A stretch of 14,702 nt of DNA from Litorivivens sp041619575 (GTDB lineage Bacteria > Pseudomonadota > Gammaproteobacteria > Pseudomonadales > Spongiibacteraceae): NCBI GenBank assembly GCA_041619575.1, contig JBFKDP010000069.1, positions 1-14,702 on the forward strand, given 5' to 3'. The notes under the pieces are model-generated. The model made no database searches. It was not told the origin of the DNA and worked only from the letters and a program-made list of their open reading frames with translations. Positions 6,967-14,367 of the stretch are shown here, piece by piece. A program made the position numbers and the translations under genes. Positions within the stretch are counted from its first letter, which is position 1. Every line of letters begins with the position of its first letter.

Positions 6967-8760
6967 ATGAGCAATTCTCAGCAACAATCCAGATTGAAAC
7001 ACCTGATTGCCAAAGGCAAGGAACAGGGCTACCTCACTTATGCCGAGGTAAACGACCACTTGCCGGAAGATATTTCCGATCCGGATCAGGTTGAAGAAAT
7101 CATTCAAATGATCAACGACATGGGCATTCAGGTTTTTGAAAACGCACCTGATGCTGACACGTTGTTGATGGCTGGCAGCGACTCGCCCGACGACATCGCA
7201 GCGGCCGAAGCCGCCGCCGCTCTCGCGGCGGTAGAATCCGAAGCTGGCCGCACGACAGACCCCGTGCGCATGTACATGCGCGAAATGGGCACCGTCGAGC
7301 TCCTGACTCGCGAAGGCGAAATCGTGATTGCCAAGCGGATCGAAGAAGGCATTCGTGAAGTCATGTCAGCTCTTGCTTACTTCCCCGGCGCCGTCGAGTC
7401 GGTCATGGCCGAGTACGACAAGGTTGCCTTGGAAGAGCGCCGCCTGGCCGATATCATCAGCGGCTATCTGGATCCCTCCGACACCGTACCGACGCCTGCT
7501 GAAATTGCTGCCGCCAACGCCGCCAGCAGTGATGACGATGACGACGATAATACTGACTCAGGACCAGACCCCGAAGAAGCCGCCCGTCGCTTTGGCGAAA
7601 TTCGCAAAGCAATGAACGGCGTACAGAAATCTGTTCAAAAGCACGGCCGTTACAGCAAGCAGACTGCCAAAGAACTGCACAAGCTGGCAGAAGCCTTCAA
7701 GTTCCTGAAGCTGACCCCCGGCATATTCGACCCGCTGACTGAATCCGTTCGCGTTACGCTTAAAGATATTCGCGTACTTGAGCGTGAAATCATGCGCCTG
7801 TGCGTGGTCACCGGCAAAATGGATCGCAAAACTTTTATCCGTGATTTCCAAGGCAACGAAACCAACCTCAAATGGCTCGAGAATCATCTCAAGGCCTTCC
7901 CGCAGCTAGAACATGTACGTGAAGACGTAGAGCGGCTGCAGAAAAAAGTTTCTCTGGTTGAAGCCGGTTACGATCTGACTATTGCCGACATCAAGGAAAT
8001 CAATCGCCGTATGTCCATCGGCGAAGCCAGAGCACGGCGCGCCAAGAAAGAAATGGTTGAGGCCAACCTGCGACTGGTTATCTCAATCGCGAAAAAATAC
8101 ACCAACCGTGGTCTGCAATTCCTCGATCTGATTCAGGAAGGCAACATTGGCTTGATGAAAGCTGTCGATAAATTTGAATATCGCCGTGGCTACAAGTTTT
8201 CAACCTACGCCACATGGTGGATTCGTCAGGCCATCACTCGCTCTATTGCGGACCAGGCCCGCACCATCCGCATCCCAGTGCATATGATCGAAACTATCAA
8301 TAAGCTCAACCGCATCTCTCGCCAGATGCTTCAGGAAATGGGTCGCGAACCCACACCAGAAGAGCTCGGTGAGCGCATGGACATGCCGGAAGACAAGGTT
8401 CGCAAGGTACTGAAAATCGCAAAAGAACCTATCTCTATGGAAACTCCCATTGGCGATGACGAAGATTCGCATTTGGGTGATTTCATTGAAGACAACACCA
8501 TCTCGTCACCTGTGGATTCAGCAACCGGCGAAGGCTTGCGCGAATCAACTCGTGATGTACTGGCAGGTCTGACCGCGCGTGAAGCCAAGGTACTGCGTAT
8601 GCGTTTCGGTATCGATATGAATACCGATCACACCCTGGAAGAAGTCGGCAAACAGTTTGACGTAACACGTGAGCGTATTCGGCAGATCGAAGCCAAAGCC
8701 TTGCGCAAACTTCGTCACCCCACCCGCTCCGACCACCTGCGCAGCTTCCTCGACGAGTAA
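6967..8760 (+). CDS. rpoD: RNA polymerase primary sigma factor RpoD (sigma-70)
   Basis: This is the housekeeping sigma factor, directing core RNA polymerase to -35/-10 promoters. From the ATG at 6967 it has 597 residues (E. coli 613). Region 1.1 (MSNSQQQSRLKHLIAKGKEQ...) is followed by DPVRMYMREMG of region 1.2, an acidic non-conserved region with a run of six Asp, and regions 2.1-2.4 including AYATWWIRQAITRSI-type residues (FSTYATWWIRQAITRSIADQ) that melt and read the -10 box. Region 3 and region 4.2 follow, with the -35-reading helix VTRERIRQIEAKALRKLRHP and the end LRSFLDE. CGAGGA at 6958-6963 supports this ATG. A TTG at 6904 in frame would add 21 residues that are not part of the family. 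No convincing terminator is visible after the stop. Confidence 0.97.
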   Translation: MSNSQQQSRLKHLIAKGKEQGYLTYAEVNDHLPEDISDPDQVEEIIQMINDMGIQVFENAPDADTLLMAGSDSPDDIAAAEAAAALAAVESEAGRTTDPVRMYMREMGTVELLTREGEIVIAKRIEEGIREVMSALAYFPGAVESVMAEYDKVALEERRLADIISGYLDPSDTVPTPAEIAAANAASSDDDDDDNTDSGPDPEEAARRFGEIRKAMNGVQKSVQKHGRYSKQTAKELHKLAEAFKFLKLTPGIFDPLTESVRVTLKDIRVLEREIMRLCVVTGKMDRKTFIRDFQGNETNLKWLENHLKAFPQLEHVREDVERLQKKVSLVEAGYDLTIADIKEINRRMSIGEARARRAKKEMVEANLRLVISIAKKYTNRGLQFLDLIQEGNIGLMKAVDKFEYRRGYKFSTYATWWIRQAITRSIADQARTIRIPVHMIETINKLNRISRQMLQEMGREPTPEELGERMDMPEDKVRKVLKIAKEPISMETPIGDDEDSHLGDFIEDNTISSPVDSATGEGLRESTRDVLAGLTAREAKVLRMRFGIDMNTDHTLEEVGKQFDVTRERIRQIEAKALRKLRHPTRSDHLRSFLDE

Positions 8761-8848
8761 TCCGCGCTTCTACTGCGGCGGCGGGAGGCCCAGCGCCCAT
8801 TCCGTCACCGCGGTATAACTAAAACGTGTACTCAAACGCTGTGCAGGC

Positions 8849-8877
8849 TAGACTATTCGCTGGCACCACCCTATAAG
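8849..8877 (+). promoter_or_regulatory. Candidate promoter of the lipoprotein gene
   Basis: TAGACT (8849-8854), a 17-bp spacer and TATAAG (8872-8877) match the sigma-70 pattern in eight of twelve positions or better. The predicted start near 8884 leaves a leader of only about nine bases before the ATG at 8893, which lacks a clear Shine-Dalgarno sequence. Translation would be from a near-leaderless message if this promoter is used. Confidence 0.45.
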
Positions 8878-8892
8878 ATCCGGATTGCCCAC

Positions 8893-9405
8893 ATGACGCG
8901 AATAGTCCTTATAAAGCTATGCATTAAGCCTGCTGTTCTCGCACTGACGCTGGCCATTTCAGCCTGCGGCCTGCAACAGGGCAAAGCTTTTGCGCCGTCC
9001 CCATCATCTGAACTGGTCCACGCATTGGCGCTTTATCAATCAGGGGAGGTGGAACGCGCCGATGCGATGCTAACCGGCGTTTACAACAGCCCACAGGCGT
9101 CACGCGCCGATCAGAAAAGAGCCCTTGCGGCGCTAATTCTAATCCGCCTGGAAGAAAGTTCATCGACAGCGCTGACGGAGGCCGAGACGCTATTGGAGCG
9201 CTACGCGCAACTGAGTGATGGCCCAATTGCGCCGGAGTTCTACTTACTGCGAGAAAGTCTCGAACAAGCCATTGCCGCAACGAATAGTGCTCACAGCCAG
9301 CAAGGAGAGCTAAAGGCTGTACGCCGCCAGCTGGAAAGAGCACAGTATGAGCGCCGCCAATTAGAAGAAACCTTGAGAAAACTGCGCAAACTCAGCCTCG
9401 AGTAG
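8893..9405 (+). CDS. Small lipoprotein with C-terminal coiled coil, unknown function
   Basis: The 170-residue product begins with a short basic stretch, a hydrophobic segment and the lipobox ISAC, with Cys25 as the lipidation site (signal peptidase II). Gly-Leu at +2/+3, without Asp, suggests an outer membrane location facing the periplasm. Residues 40-120 are alpha-helical with an alanine-rich pattern that may form TPR-like pairs (for example ALALYQSGEVERADAML). Residues from about 130 to the end form a strongly charged coiled coil (VRRQLERAQYERRQLEETL). The size and layout are loosely like the QseG/YfhG lipoproteins near sensor kinases, but I cannot claim homology. The stop is two bases from the end of the convergent hybrid kinase gene. 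I do not recognise the family. Confidence 0.75.
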   Translation: MTRIVLIKLCIKPAVLALTLAISACGLQQGKAFAPSPSSELVHALALYQSGEVERADAMLTGVYNSPQASRADQKRALAALILIRLEESSSTALTEAETLLERYAQLSDGPIAPEFYLLRESLEQAIAATNSAHSQQGELKAVRRQLERAQYERRQLEETLRKLRKLSLE

Positions 9406-9407
9406 TC

Positions 9408-11354
9408 TCAGGCCGGCTCGGCTACCCGCTCGCGCCTGGAGGCAAGCACAACCTCGCTGAGGGTAGTCAGCAGTTGCTCGCGCTCCACCGGTTTCACCAT
9501 GTAGGCATCAACCTTCATTATTTCCCCCATTTCACGCTCTTGCATCATCGACTGGATAATGACCGGAATGTCGCGGGTCGCCTCATTTGCACGCAGGGAT
9601 TCCAGCACCTGCCAACCATCCATCTCTGGCATCATCACATCAAGAATGATGACATCGGGAGTGTGCTGGGCAGCTAGGCGAATCGCTTCGCTGCCTGAAG
9701 CAGTCTCAGTCGCCCTGAAACCCGCCTGCCGCAAAATCCGCAGACTAATCTCGCGCGCCGCGGCATTGTCATCCACCACAAGTACATGGGTATCCTGAGG
9801 TTGCAACGCACTGGCAACCACGACCGAAGGTGAACGTGCCGAGGAAGGTGCAAGCCTCGGCAGGCGGAAAGTAAAACAGGAACCCTTGCCAAGTTCACTG
9901 ACGACGCTGATATCGCCACCGAGCAACTGCGCAAATTTTTTCGAAATGGTCAGGCCAAGACCGGTGCCGCCATACTCTTTTGTCGTCGACAAATCGGCCT
10001 GAATAAAGGCCTCAAATACTTGCCCGATCTGCTCGCGCGACATGCCTATACCGGTATCGCGCACTGCCATCTCAATACAATCACGCTCTTCATGGACAAC
10101 ATCGCGCAAGACTACGCTAATCTCACCATCGCGGGTAAATTTTGCGGCATTACTTAACAGGTTCAAACTGACCTGGCGAAAACGCGTTACATCAGTAGCC
10201 GTGCGCTGATCAACGAGCTGATTATCATAAATCAGCTTGCTGTTATTTTTGTCGACCATGGGCTGCACGGTCACCAGAATCTCATTCATCAGGCGGTCAA
10301 GGTTGGTGTCTTCGTTATACACCGTCATTTTTCCGCTCTCGATTTTGGAAATGTCGAGCACATCATTGATCAGAGCCAACAAATGCTGGCCTGCGGACAG
10401 GACTTTTTCCAAATCCGGTACCAGCTCTGCAATCGTGAGCGACTCATCGTCAGCCGCTTCTTCAATCATCATTTCGCTGTAGCCAATAATCGCATTCATC
10501 GGCGTACGCAGCTCGTGACTCATATTGGCCAGAAAGCTGCTCTTTGCGCGACTGGCCGCATCGGCCCGGGCGCTGGCTGCCTTAACCTCATTCATTGCGG
10601 TACGTAGATTACGCGCCATATGGTTAAAGGATTCAGCGAGTTGACCCAACTCACCATCGAGTGGTGGCACTTGATATTCGAGATTTCCACTACCCCACCG
10701 TTCGGTACCCCGGTGGAGAATGGAAATGGACCGCCGGGTAAAGCCGACAATGTGCAGGGCCAATGCAACCGTCACGACCAAAGACAGGAAAAAAGTGCCC
10801 AAGGCAATGCGATTTGTCGTTGTCACAGCCTGCGTTAACGCGCTGTTCAACTCTGCAGCGCGACGCACCAGTGTCAATTCGCGCTCAACTAACGACTGCA
10901 TCACTACGGCGTAATCTGGCGCTACGGCAAGGGCCGGCCCCAGCTCACGCTCCTCAGTAACAACAAATTGCTGCAGATAGCGCTGCCAATAATGCAGTAG
11001 CTCGTCCACACCCGAAAGGTTTGCGCGCCCCAAGGTCGTATTCAGCCGCTGCTGCAGGAGCTCGTATCGGGTGCGCATGCCACGAATAACAATGATCTGC
11101 TCCCGTGCCTCTCTGGCACTCACAGGAATTTCTTCGCCAGATTGACTCAGAGTCTGAATAACACGCATTTTCTTGTGCATGACATCCAGCGATTGCCCAA
11201 ATTCGCGAACCCCGTTGCGATCAAGCATCACTGCCTGCAGCTCATCAAACTTTTCCGAGCGCACCTGATTGCCCCATACATGGGTAATGATACTCAGCAA
11301 GGCAAACAGCAATATAACCCCGAAAGACAGCACCAAACGGCGGGTTAAACTCAT
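9408..11354 (-). CDS. Membrane-bound hybrid sensor histidine kinase
   Basis: Started at the ATG at 11354, this is a 648-residue inner membrane kinase. One membrane segment (about 8-28) and a second (about 183-204) enclose a periplasmic helical sensor of about 150 residues, like a four-helix-bundle input domain. A HAMP domain (205-257) and a DHp domain with His280 in SHELRTPMNAIIGY follow. The ATPase domain has the N box NLLSNAAKF, DTGIGM and GGTGLGL. The C-terminal receiver has Asp528/Asp529, phosphoacceptor Asp572 in LDVMMPEMDGW, Ser602 and Lys621. There is no Hpt domain. The chosen start comes one base after the stop of the response regulator gene; an ATG at 11381 and a TTG at 11384 are alternatives with a longer overlap. 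It is the last gene of the cyclase/regulator/kinase unit. The signal sensed is unknown. Confidence 0.92.
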   Translation of the reverse strand: MSLTRRLVLSFGVILLFALLSIITHVWGNQVRSEKFDELQAVMLDRNGVREFGQSLDVMHKKMRVIQTLSQSGEEIPVSAREAREQIIVIRGMRTRYELLQQRLNTTLGRANLSGVDELLHYWQRYLQQFVVTEERELGPALAVAPDYAVVMQSLVERELTLVRRAAELNSALTQAVTTTNRIALGTFFLSLVVTVALALHIVGFTRRSISILHRGTERWGSGNLEYQVPPLDGELGQLAESFNHMARNLRTAMNEVKAASARADAASRAKSSFLANMSHELRTPMNAIIGYSEMMIEEAADDESLTIAELVPDLEKVLSAGQHLLALINDVLDISKIESGKMTVYNEDTNLDRLMNEILVTVQPMVDKNNSKLIYDNQLVDQRTATDVTRFRQVSLNLLSNAAKFTRDGEISVVLRDVVHEERDCIEMAVRDTGIGMSREQIGQVFEAFIQADLSTTKEYGGTGLGLTISKKFAQLLGGDISVVSELGKGSCFTFRLPRLAPSSARSPSVVVASALQPQDTHVLVVDDNAAAREISLRILRQAGFRATETASGSEAIRLAAQHTPDVIILDVMMPEMDGWQVLESLRANEATRDIPVIIQSMMQEREMGEIMKVDAYMVKPVEREQLLTTLSEVVLASRRERVAEPA

Positions 11355-11355
11355 A

Positions 11356-11727
11356 TCAGTCAGCCCCGCCAATGCGCGCATCAATCTTCAGGAGCAGGCG
11401 CTTCAGGTCGACCGGCTTGGTATCGTAGTCGTCGCAGCCGGCAGCAATGGCCCGCTGTCGATCGCCGTCCATTGCGTGTGCCGTCAGGGCGATAATGGGT
11501 ATGTCGCGAGTGCTTTTATCGGCTTTTAATTCTGCTGCCGTGGTCCAGCCATCTTTAACCGGCAAACTCATATCCAGCAATATCAGATCGGGTTTCAATT
11601 CCCGGGCGCTATCGAGCCCCTCCTGCCCGTCTTCAGCCGTAGTGACCGAGAAACCTTTTTTGATCAGGCGACGCGACAACATATCGCGGTTCATTTCATT
11701 GTCTTCAACCAGCAGGATAGTCGCCAA
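11356..11727 (-). CDS. Single-domain response regulator (CheY-like)
   Basis: This 123-residue receiver has no output domain and likely shuttles phosphate or docks to a partner. It has Glu8/Asp9 in LLVEDNEMNRDM, phosphoacceptor Asp52 in LLDMSLPVKDGW, Thr82 in ALTAHAM and Lys104 in TKPV, so all receiver residues are intact. The start is a TTG at 11727 (MATILLVEDN), eight bases after GGAG; a GTG one codon earlier is equally possible. Longer reading frames to 11796 would run into the cyclase gene and are not supported by the family. It lies 29 bases after the cyclase stop and one base before the kinase ATG, so the three are almost certainly one transcript. It could carry phosphate between the hybrid kinase and the cyclase. 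Confidence 0.9.
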   Translation of the reverse strand: MATILLVEDNEMNRDMLSRRLIKKGFSVTTAEDGQEGLDSARELKPDLILLDMSLPVKDGWTTAAELKADKSTRDIPIIALTAHAMDGDRQRAIAAGCDDYDTKPVDLKRLLLKIDARIGGAD

Positions 11728-11756
11728 CACACTCGCTCCGTTGTGAGGAAGGCCTA

Positions 11757-13643
11757 TTATGAGGGTTTTCTGGGCCGCTGATCCAACAGACTGCACATTT
11801 TGCCAACACCGGAGGTCAAGGTCATATGATAGCGCTTGTCACCGTCGATGCCGGTTACACGGGCGTAGGCGATAGACTCATCCCCGACCTCCGGCTGAGT
11901 CAGCTGCACTTCTTCCAGCGCAGACAGGGCAAACTCGACGTCCACCAGCATCTGCCGACCGTTGCAGGCGACCACGCGGCCAACACCCGCGCTCTGTGAT
12001 AATCGCTCCCCCTGCATCAGGCGGACATCCAACGTCATCGCCTCCGCCAAGGGTTCCAACTCAGCTTCGGTTTCCGGTATCGCGATATTATAGGGCTCAC
12101 CGATACCTTTCAGGTCGTATAGTTTGAGAGGATCAGTACAGCCTTTTACGTCAACGTCCAACTCTGCCCGAAAACGGGTCACAGCTTCCATACTGCCCAG
12201 CGTTTGCGCCGATGCCAGCACCTGACCACCCACCGTACAGGATTCAATCCGCGAAGCGATATTGACGTGATGACCCACCACACCGTACTTGGTGCGTAGT
12301 TCAGAGCCCACATTACCCACCACCACCGGCCCGGTATTGATGCCAATACCAATATCAATTTCAGGCAAGCCATTATCGCGATTGAACTGATTGACTTCGG
12401 GCATCGCTTTTTGCATCGCCAGTGCACAGGCAACAGCATGGTCACTGTGCAGAGGGTCCGTGAGAGGGGCGCCAAAAATGGCCAGAATGCCATCACCAAT
12501 AAACTCGTCCACCGTGCCCTGATAGGACATGATGATATTGGTCATAACGCCAAAATAGTTGTTCAGCAGGCGGACGCTGTCTTCCGGCGTCAGTTGCTGG
12601 CTAATAATCGAGAAACTGCGGATATCAGCGAGCAAAATAGTGACTTCCCTGCGTTCACCGCCCAGGGTCAGCCCATCACCGTCGTAGAGCAAACGCTGCA
12701 TGACATCGTTTGAGAGGTATCGACCGAAGACCTTGCGAATAAAGTCATAGCTCGCCTCTAGATTACCCAAATAGGCAGACTCTTTGTCTTCCCAGAGCTT
12801 GCGCTCCAACAAGGCACTTACCCGGGCGCGTAACAGGGTCGCATTGACGGGCTTGACGATGTAGTCAGATGCGCCCGCCTCAATACAGCGAATCGCGCTC
12901 TGCTCGTCCTTGACCCCACTGATAATAATAATGGAAAGATTGCGCCGGCCTTTTTCCTGCTTGATCTGCTTCAGCAAGTCGTAGCCGTTAATATCCGGTA
13001 GCATTAAATCCAACAACACGAGATCGATCGCTTTGGTTGCCAAAGCCGCCAGCGCCTCAGCACCCGTGCGGGCTTCAACCACCTCAATGCCCAGACGGTT
13101 CAGCTGAATCCCCACCAGTTCCCGATTATCGCGGTTGTCGTCGACCAGCAGCACCTTGCGCCCCAATGTGGATTCGCTACGCGTAGAAGCTTTGGTTTCG
13201 AGCGTATGAATAAGCTCATCGACAGCAGTCAATTCACCCGCCAGATCGGAGGCGAGTGCAGACAGGGCATCAAGGTTGCTCAAAAAACGAGCAGCGCTAC
13301 TCTGAATTCGTTTGAGCTCCCGCAGGGCATCGCCGCGCGAAGCAACCTCGTCTTCAAGAATTTCCGCGTATCCGCTGACGAGGCCCACCGTATTACGCAC
13401 ATCGTGGCGAAGTGACGCAAATGATTCACCGTTGGCAATCAGTGCGGAAAGTGAGTCAACGGCACTCAGCAGGTCGCGTCCGGCCTCAAGTATGCGCTCT
13501 GCATCCTCTAGGTGCTCCTGCTGCTGGCGACTCGCAAACAGCGCTATCAGGTTCTCGGCGTGCTCCACAACAGTAGCCGCTGCATCGTGTAAAGCATGGC
13601 ACAGGTCTTCCTGATTGGCGCTTATGCGAACCTCCCCGACCAC
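11757..13643 (-). CDS. DHp-like/receiver/class III nucleotidyl cyclase fusion
   Basis: This soluble 628-residue signalling protein has four parts. Residues 1-150 are helical with SLRHDVRNTVGLVSGYAEIL around His80, like the H box of histidine kinases but without an ATPase domain. A receiver (162-280) has Asp168/Asp169, Asp212, Ser242 and Lys264. After a helical linker (281-330), a class III cyclase domain spans about 333-515, with metal ligands Asp340 and Asp384 and catalytic Asn461 and Arg465, so it should be active. The purine-specifying positions are Glu380 (in DEFIGD) and Gly454 (in KYGVVG), instead of the Lys and Asp/Thr of adenylate cyclases, which leaves cGMP possible. The last 110 residues form an unassigned beta-rich extension. 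The GTG at 13643 follows AAGGAAGG; no ATG lies near. It is the first gene of the cassette and divergent from the tRNA. Confidence 0.92.
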   Translation of the reverse strand: MVGEVRISANQEDLCHALHDAAATVVEHAENLIALFASRQQQEHLEDAERILEAGRDLLSAVDSLSALIANGESFASLRHDVRNTVGLVSGYAEILEDEVASRGDALRELKRIQSSAARFLSNLDALSALASDLAGELTAVDELIHTLETKASTRSESTLGRKVLLVDDNRDNRELVGIQLNRLGIEVVEARTGAEALAALATKAIDLVLLDLMLPDINGYDLLKQIKQEKGRRNLSIIIISGVKDEQSAIRCIEAGASDYIVKPVNATLLRARVSALLERKLWEDKESAYLGNLEASYDFIRKVFGRYLSNDVMQRLLYDGDGLTLGGERREVTILLADIRSFSIISQQLTPEDSVRLLNNYFGVMTNIIMSYQGTVDEFIGDGILAIFGAPLTDPLHSDHAVACALAMQKAMPEVNQFNRDNGLPEIDIGIGINTGPVVVGNVGSELRTKYGVVGHHVNIASRIESCTVGGQVLASAQTLGSMEAVTRFRAELDVDVKGCTDPLKLYDLKGIGEPYNIAIPETEAELEPLAEAMTLDVRLMQGERLSQSAGVGRVVACNGRQMLVDVEFALSALEEVQLTQPEVGDESIAYARVTGIDGDKRYHMTLTSGVGKMCSLLDQRPRKPS

Positions 13644-13690
13644 CGGGCACCTTCCTTAAATTCTGGCAAAACATCAACTTAGGCTACGGG

Positions 13691-13696
13691 AGTATA
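13691..13696 (-). promoter_or_regulatory. Candidate -10 box of the cyclase operon
   Basis: Read on the minus strand this is TATACT, which would start transcription near 13684, about 40 bases before the cyclase GTG. The -35 position at 17 bp reads TGTATG and is weak, so an activator may be needed. A TGTGA half-site resembling half of a CRP box lies just upstream, without its symmetric partner. Confidence 0.35.
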
Positions 13697-13788
13697 ACCA
13701 CTTATCACATTGGCATACATCAAAAATTGCCCGCCCGAGATCCCGGCAAGACGAGGGCTTAAAGCTAGCAGATTGAGGGAACTAGGCA

Positions 13789-13817
13789 TAGACGCTAGCG
13801 CCCAAGGCCTATAAAAT
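13789..13817 (+). promoter_or_regulatory. Candidate tRNA promoter
   Basis: TAGACG (13789-13794), 17 bases, and TAAAAT (13812-13817; an overlapping TATAAA begins at 13810) are followed by GCTGCCCC, the GC-rich discriminator usual for stable-RNA promoters. Transcription would start near 13824 and run through the tRNA remnant into the intact tRNA at 13933. No closer promoter is visible. Confidence 0.5.
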
Positions 13818-13877
13818 GCTGCCCCTTCTGGCGAAGCCCCTCACTGGCGTTTCGCTACGGAGGAGCCCCGTCACCTG

Positions 13878-13899
13878 GTTGGTTAGAGCATCCACTCAT
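13878..13899 (+). pseudogene. Degenerate tRNA remnant
   Basis: Sixteen bases GTTGGTTAGAGCATCC (13878-13893), followed by ACTCAT, repeat the D-loop to anticodon core of the intact tRNA 69-70 bases downstream, with one base missing before the anticodon loop. The flanks do not form an acceptor or T stem, so no functional tRNA is possible. It looks like what is left of a tandem duplicate lying between the promoter and the working gene. Confidence 0.6.
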
Positions 13900-13932
13900 G
13901 ACCAATAGGGCTAGGGGAAGAAAAGTTAAAGT

Positions 13933-14009
13933 GGGCCTTTAGCTCAGTTGGTTAGAGCATCCGACTCATAATCGGCAGGTCCCCAGTTCAAGTCTGGGAA
14001 GGCCCACCA
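13933..14009 (+). tRNA. tRNA with anticodon CAU, probably tRNA-Ile2 (lysidine-modified)
   Basis: A complete 77-base tRNA gene with encoded CCA. The acceptor stem is GGGCCTT/AAGGCCC, the D stem GCTC/GAGC, the anticodon loop CTCATAA, the T stem CCCAG/CTGGG with loop TTCAAGT, and discriminator A. The anticodon CAU fits either elongator Met or Ile2. The pairs C4-G69 and C5-G68 and the CGACTCATAATCG anticodon arm are as in E. coli ileX, and are features used by TilS to recognise Ile2, so I favour Ile2 reading AUA. The outermost anticodon-stem pair (T27, C43) is mismatched. It is not the initiator, since the first pair G1-C72 is formed and the three G-C pairs of the initiator anticodon stem are missing. 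Confidence 0.93.
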
Positions 14010-14235
14010 TTTTAAGCCTAAAATCAATACGTTACAGATCACTCCGAATCCAGCGCCGCGAATTTTCAGCTTACGTCTAGGTAAGCCCGACAAACTCAAT
14101 GCGACAATGGTCCCCGTTACAAGCCAAGTGAGCCTTCATCAAAAATGGTCTGGCGTTAGATTGAATGCACTTTAACACTCCCTCTCAGACTTCAAGGCTG
14201 TAATTCGGCGAAAACCGCTGAACGGAGAAAATAAT

Positions 14236-14367
14236 ATGGGGAAAGACCAAATTAAATGCGGGCGATTATCCAAAACCCTCCAGCGCCTGACCGCTGCTTA
14301 TTGTATGAAATTCAGCACTTTTGGGGAGGTAGAAGAGTGGTTCTACTCAACTAAACTGTGTTATTAA
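14236..14367 (+). CDS. Small protein of 43 residues, unknown
   Basis: An ATG at 14236 stands eight bases after GGAG (14224-14227), an ideal ribosome binding site, and opens 43 codons ending in TAA at 14365-14367. The product starts MGKDQIKCGRLSKTLQRL, has a basic helical first half, three Cys (8, 23, 42), and an acidic-aromatic tail GEVEEWFYSTKLCY. No membrane segment or export signal is evident. No in-frame ATG, GTG or TTG occurs upstream before a stop. It is alone in a mostly non-coding, A+T-richer stretch downstream of the tRNA gene. I do not recognise any family, and it could be a short peptide gene or a chance frame; the start context is the main support. Confidence 0.45.
   Translation: MGKDQIKCGRLSKTLQRLTAAYCMKFSTFGEVEEWFYSTKLCY

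Noticed and set aside
7531..7551. Run of six Asp codons in rpoD as a repeat anomaly
   Set aside because: The non-conserved region of primary sigma factors is normally acidic, also in E. coli.
8761..8892. Terminator after rpoD
   Set aside because: Only four-base stems such as CCGC/GCGG were seen and none is followed by T residues.
13700..13720. CRP site upstream of the cyclase
   Set aside because: Only one TGTGA half is present; the symmetric TCACA is missing at the required distance.
14009..14024. ATTTTA-AGCC-TAAAAT hairpin after the tRNA as terminator
   Set aside because: The stem is all A-T and no T-run follows it; too weak to claim as a rho-independent terminator.
14069..14086. GCTTAC-GTCTAG-GTAAGC stem-loop
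   Set aside because: Six-base perfect arms but no T-run and no neighbouring gene to explain it; within chance expectation for this length.
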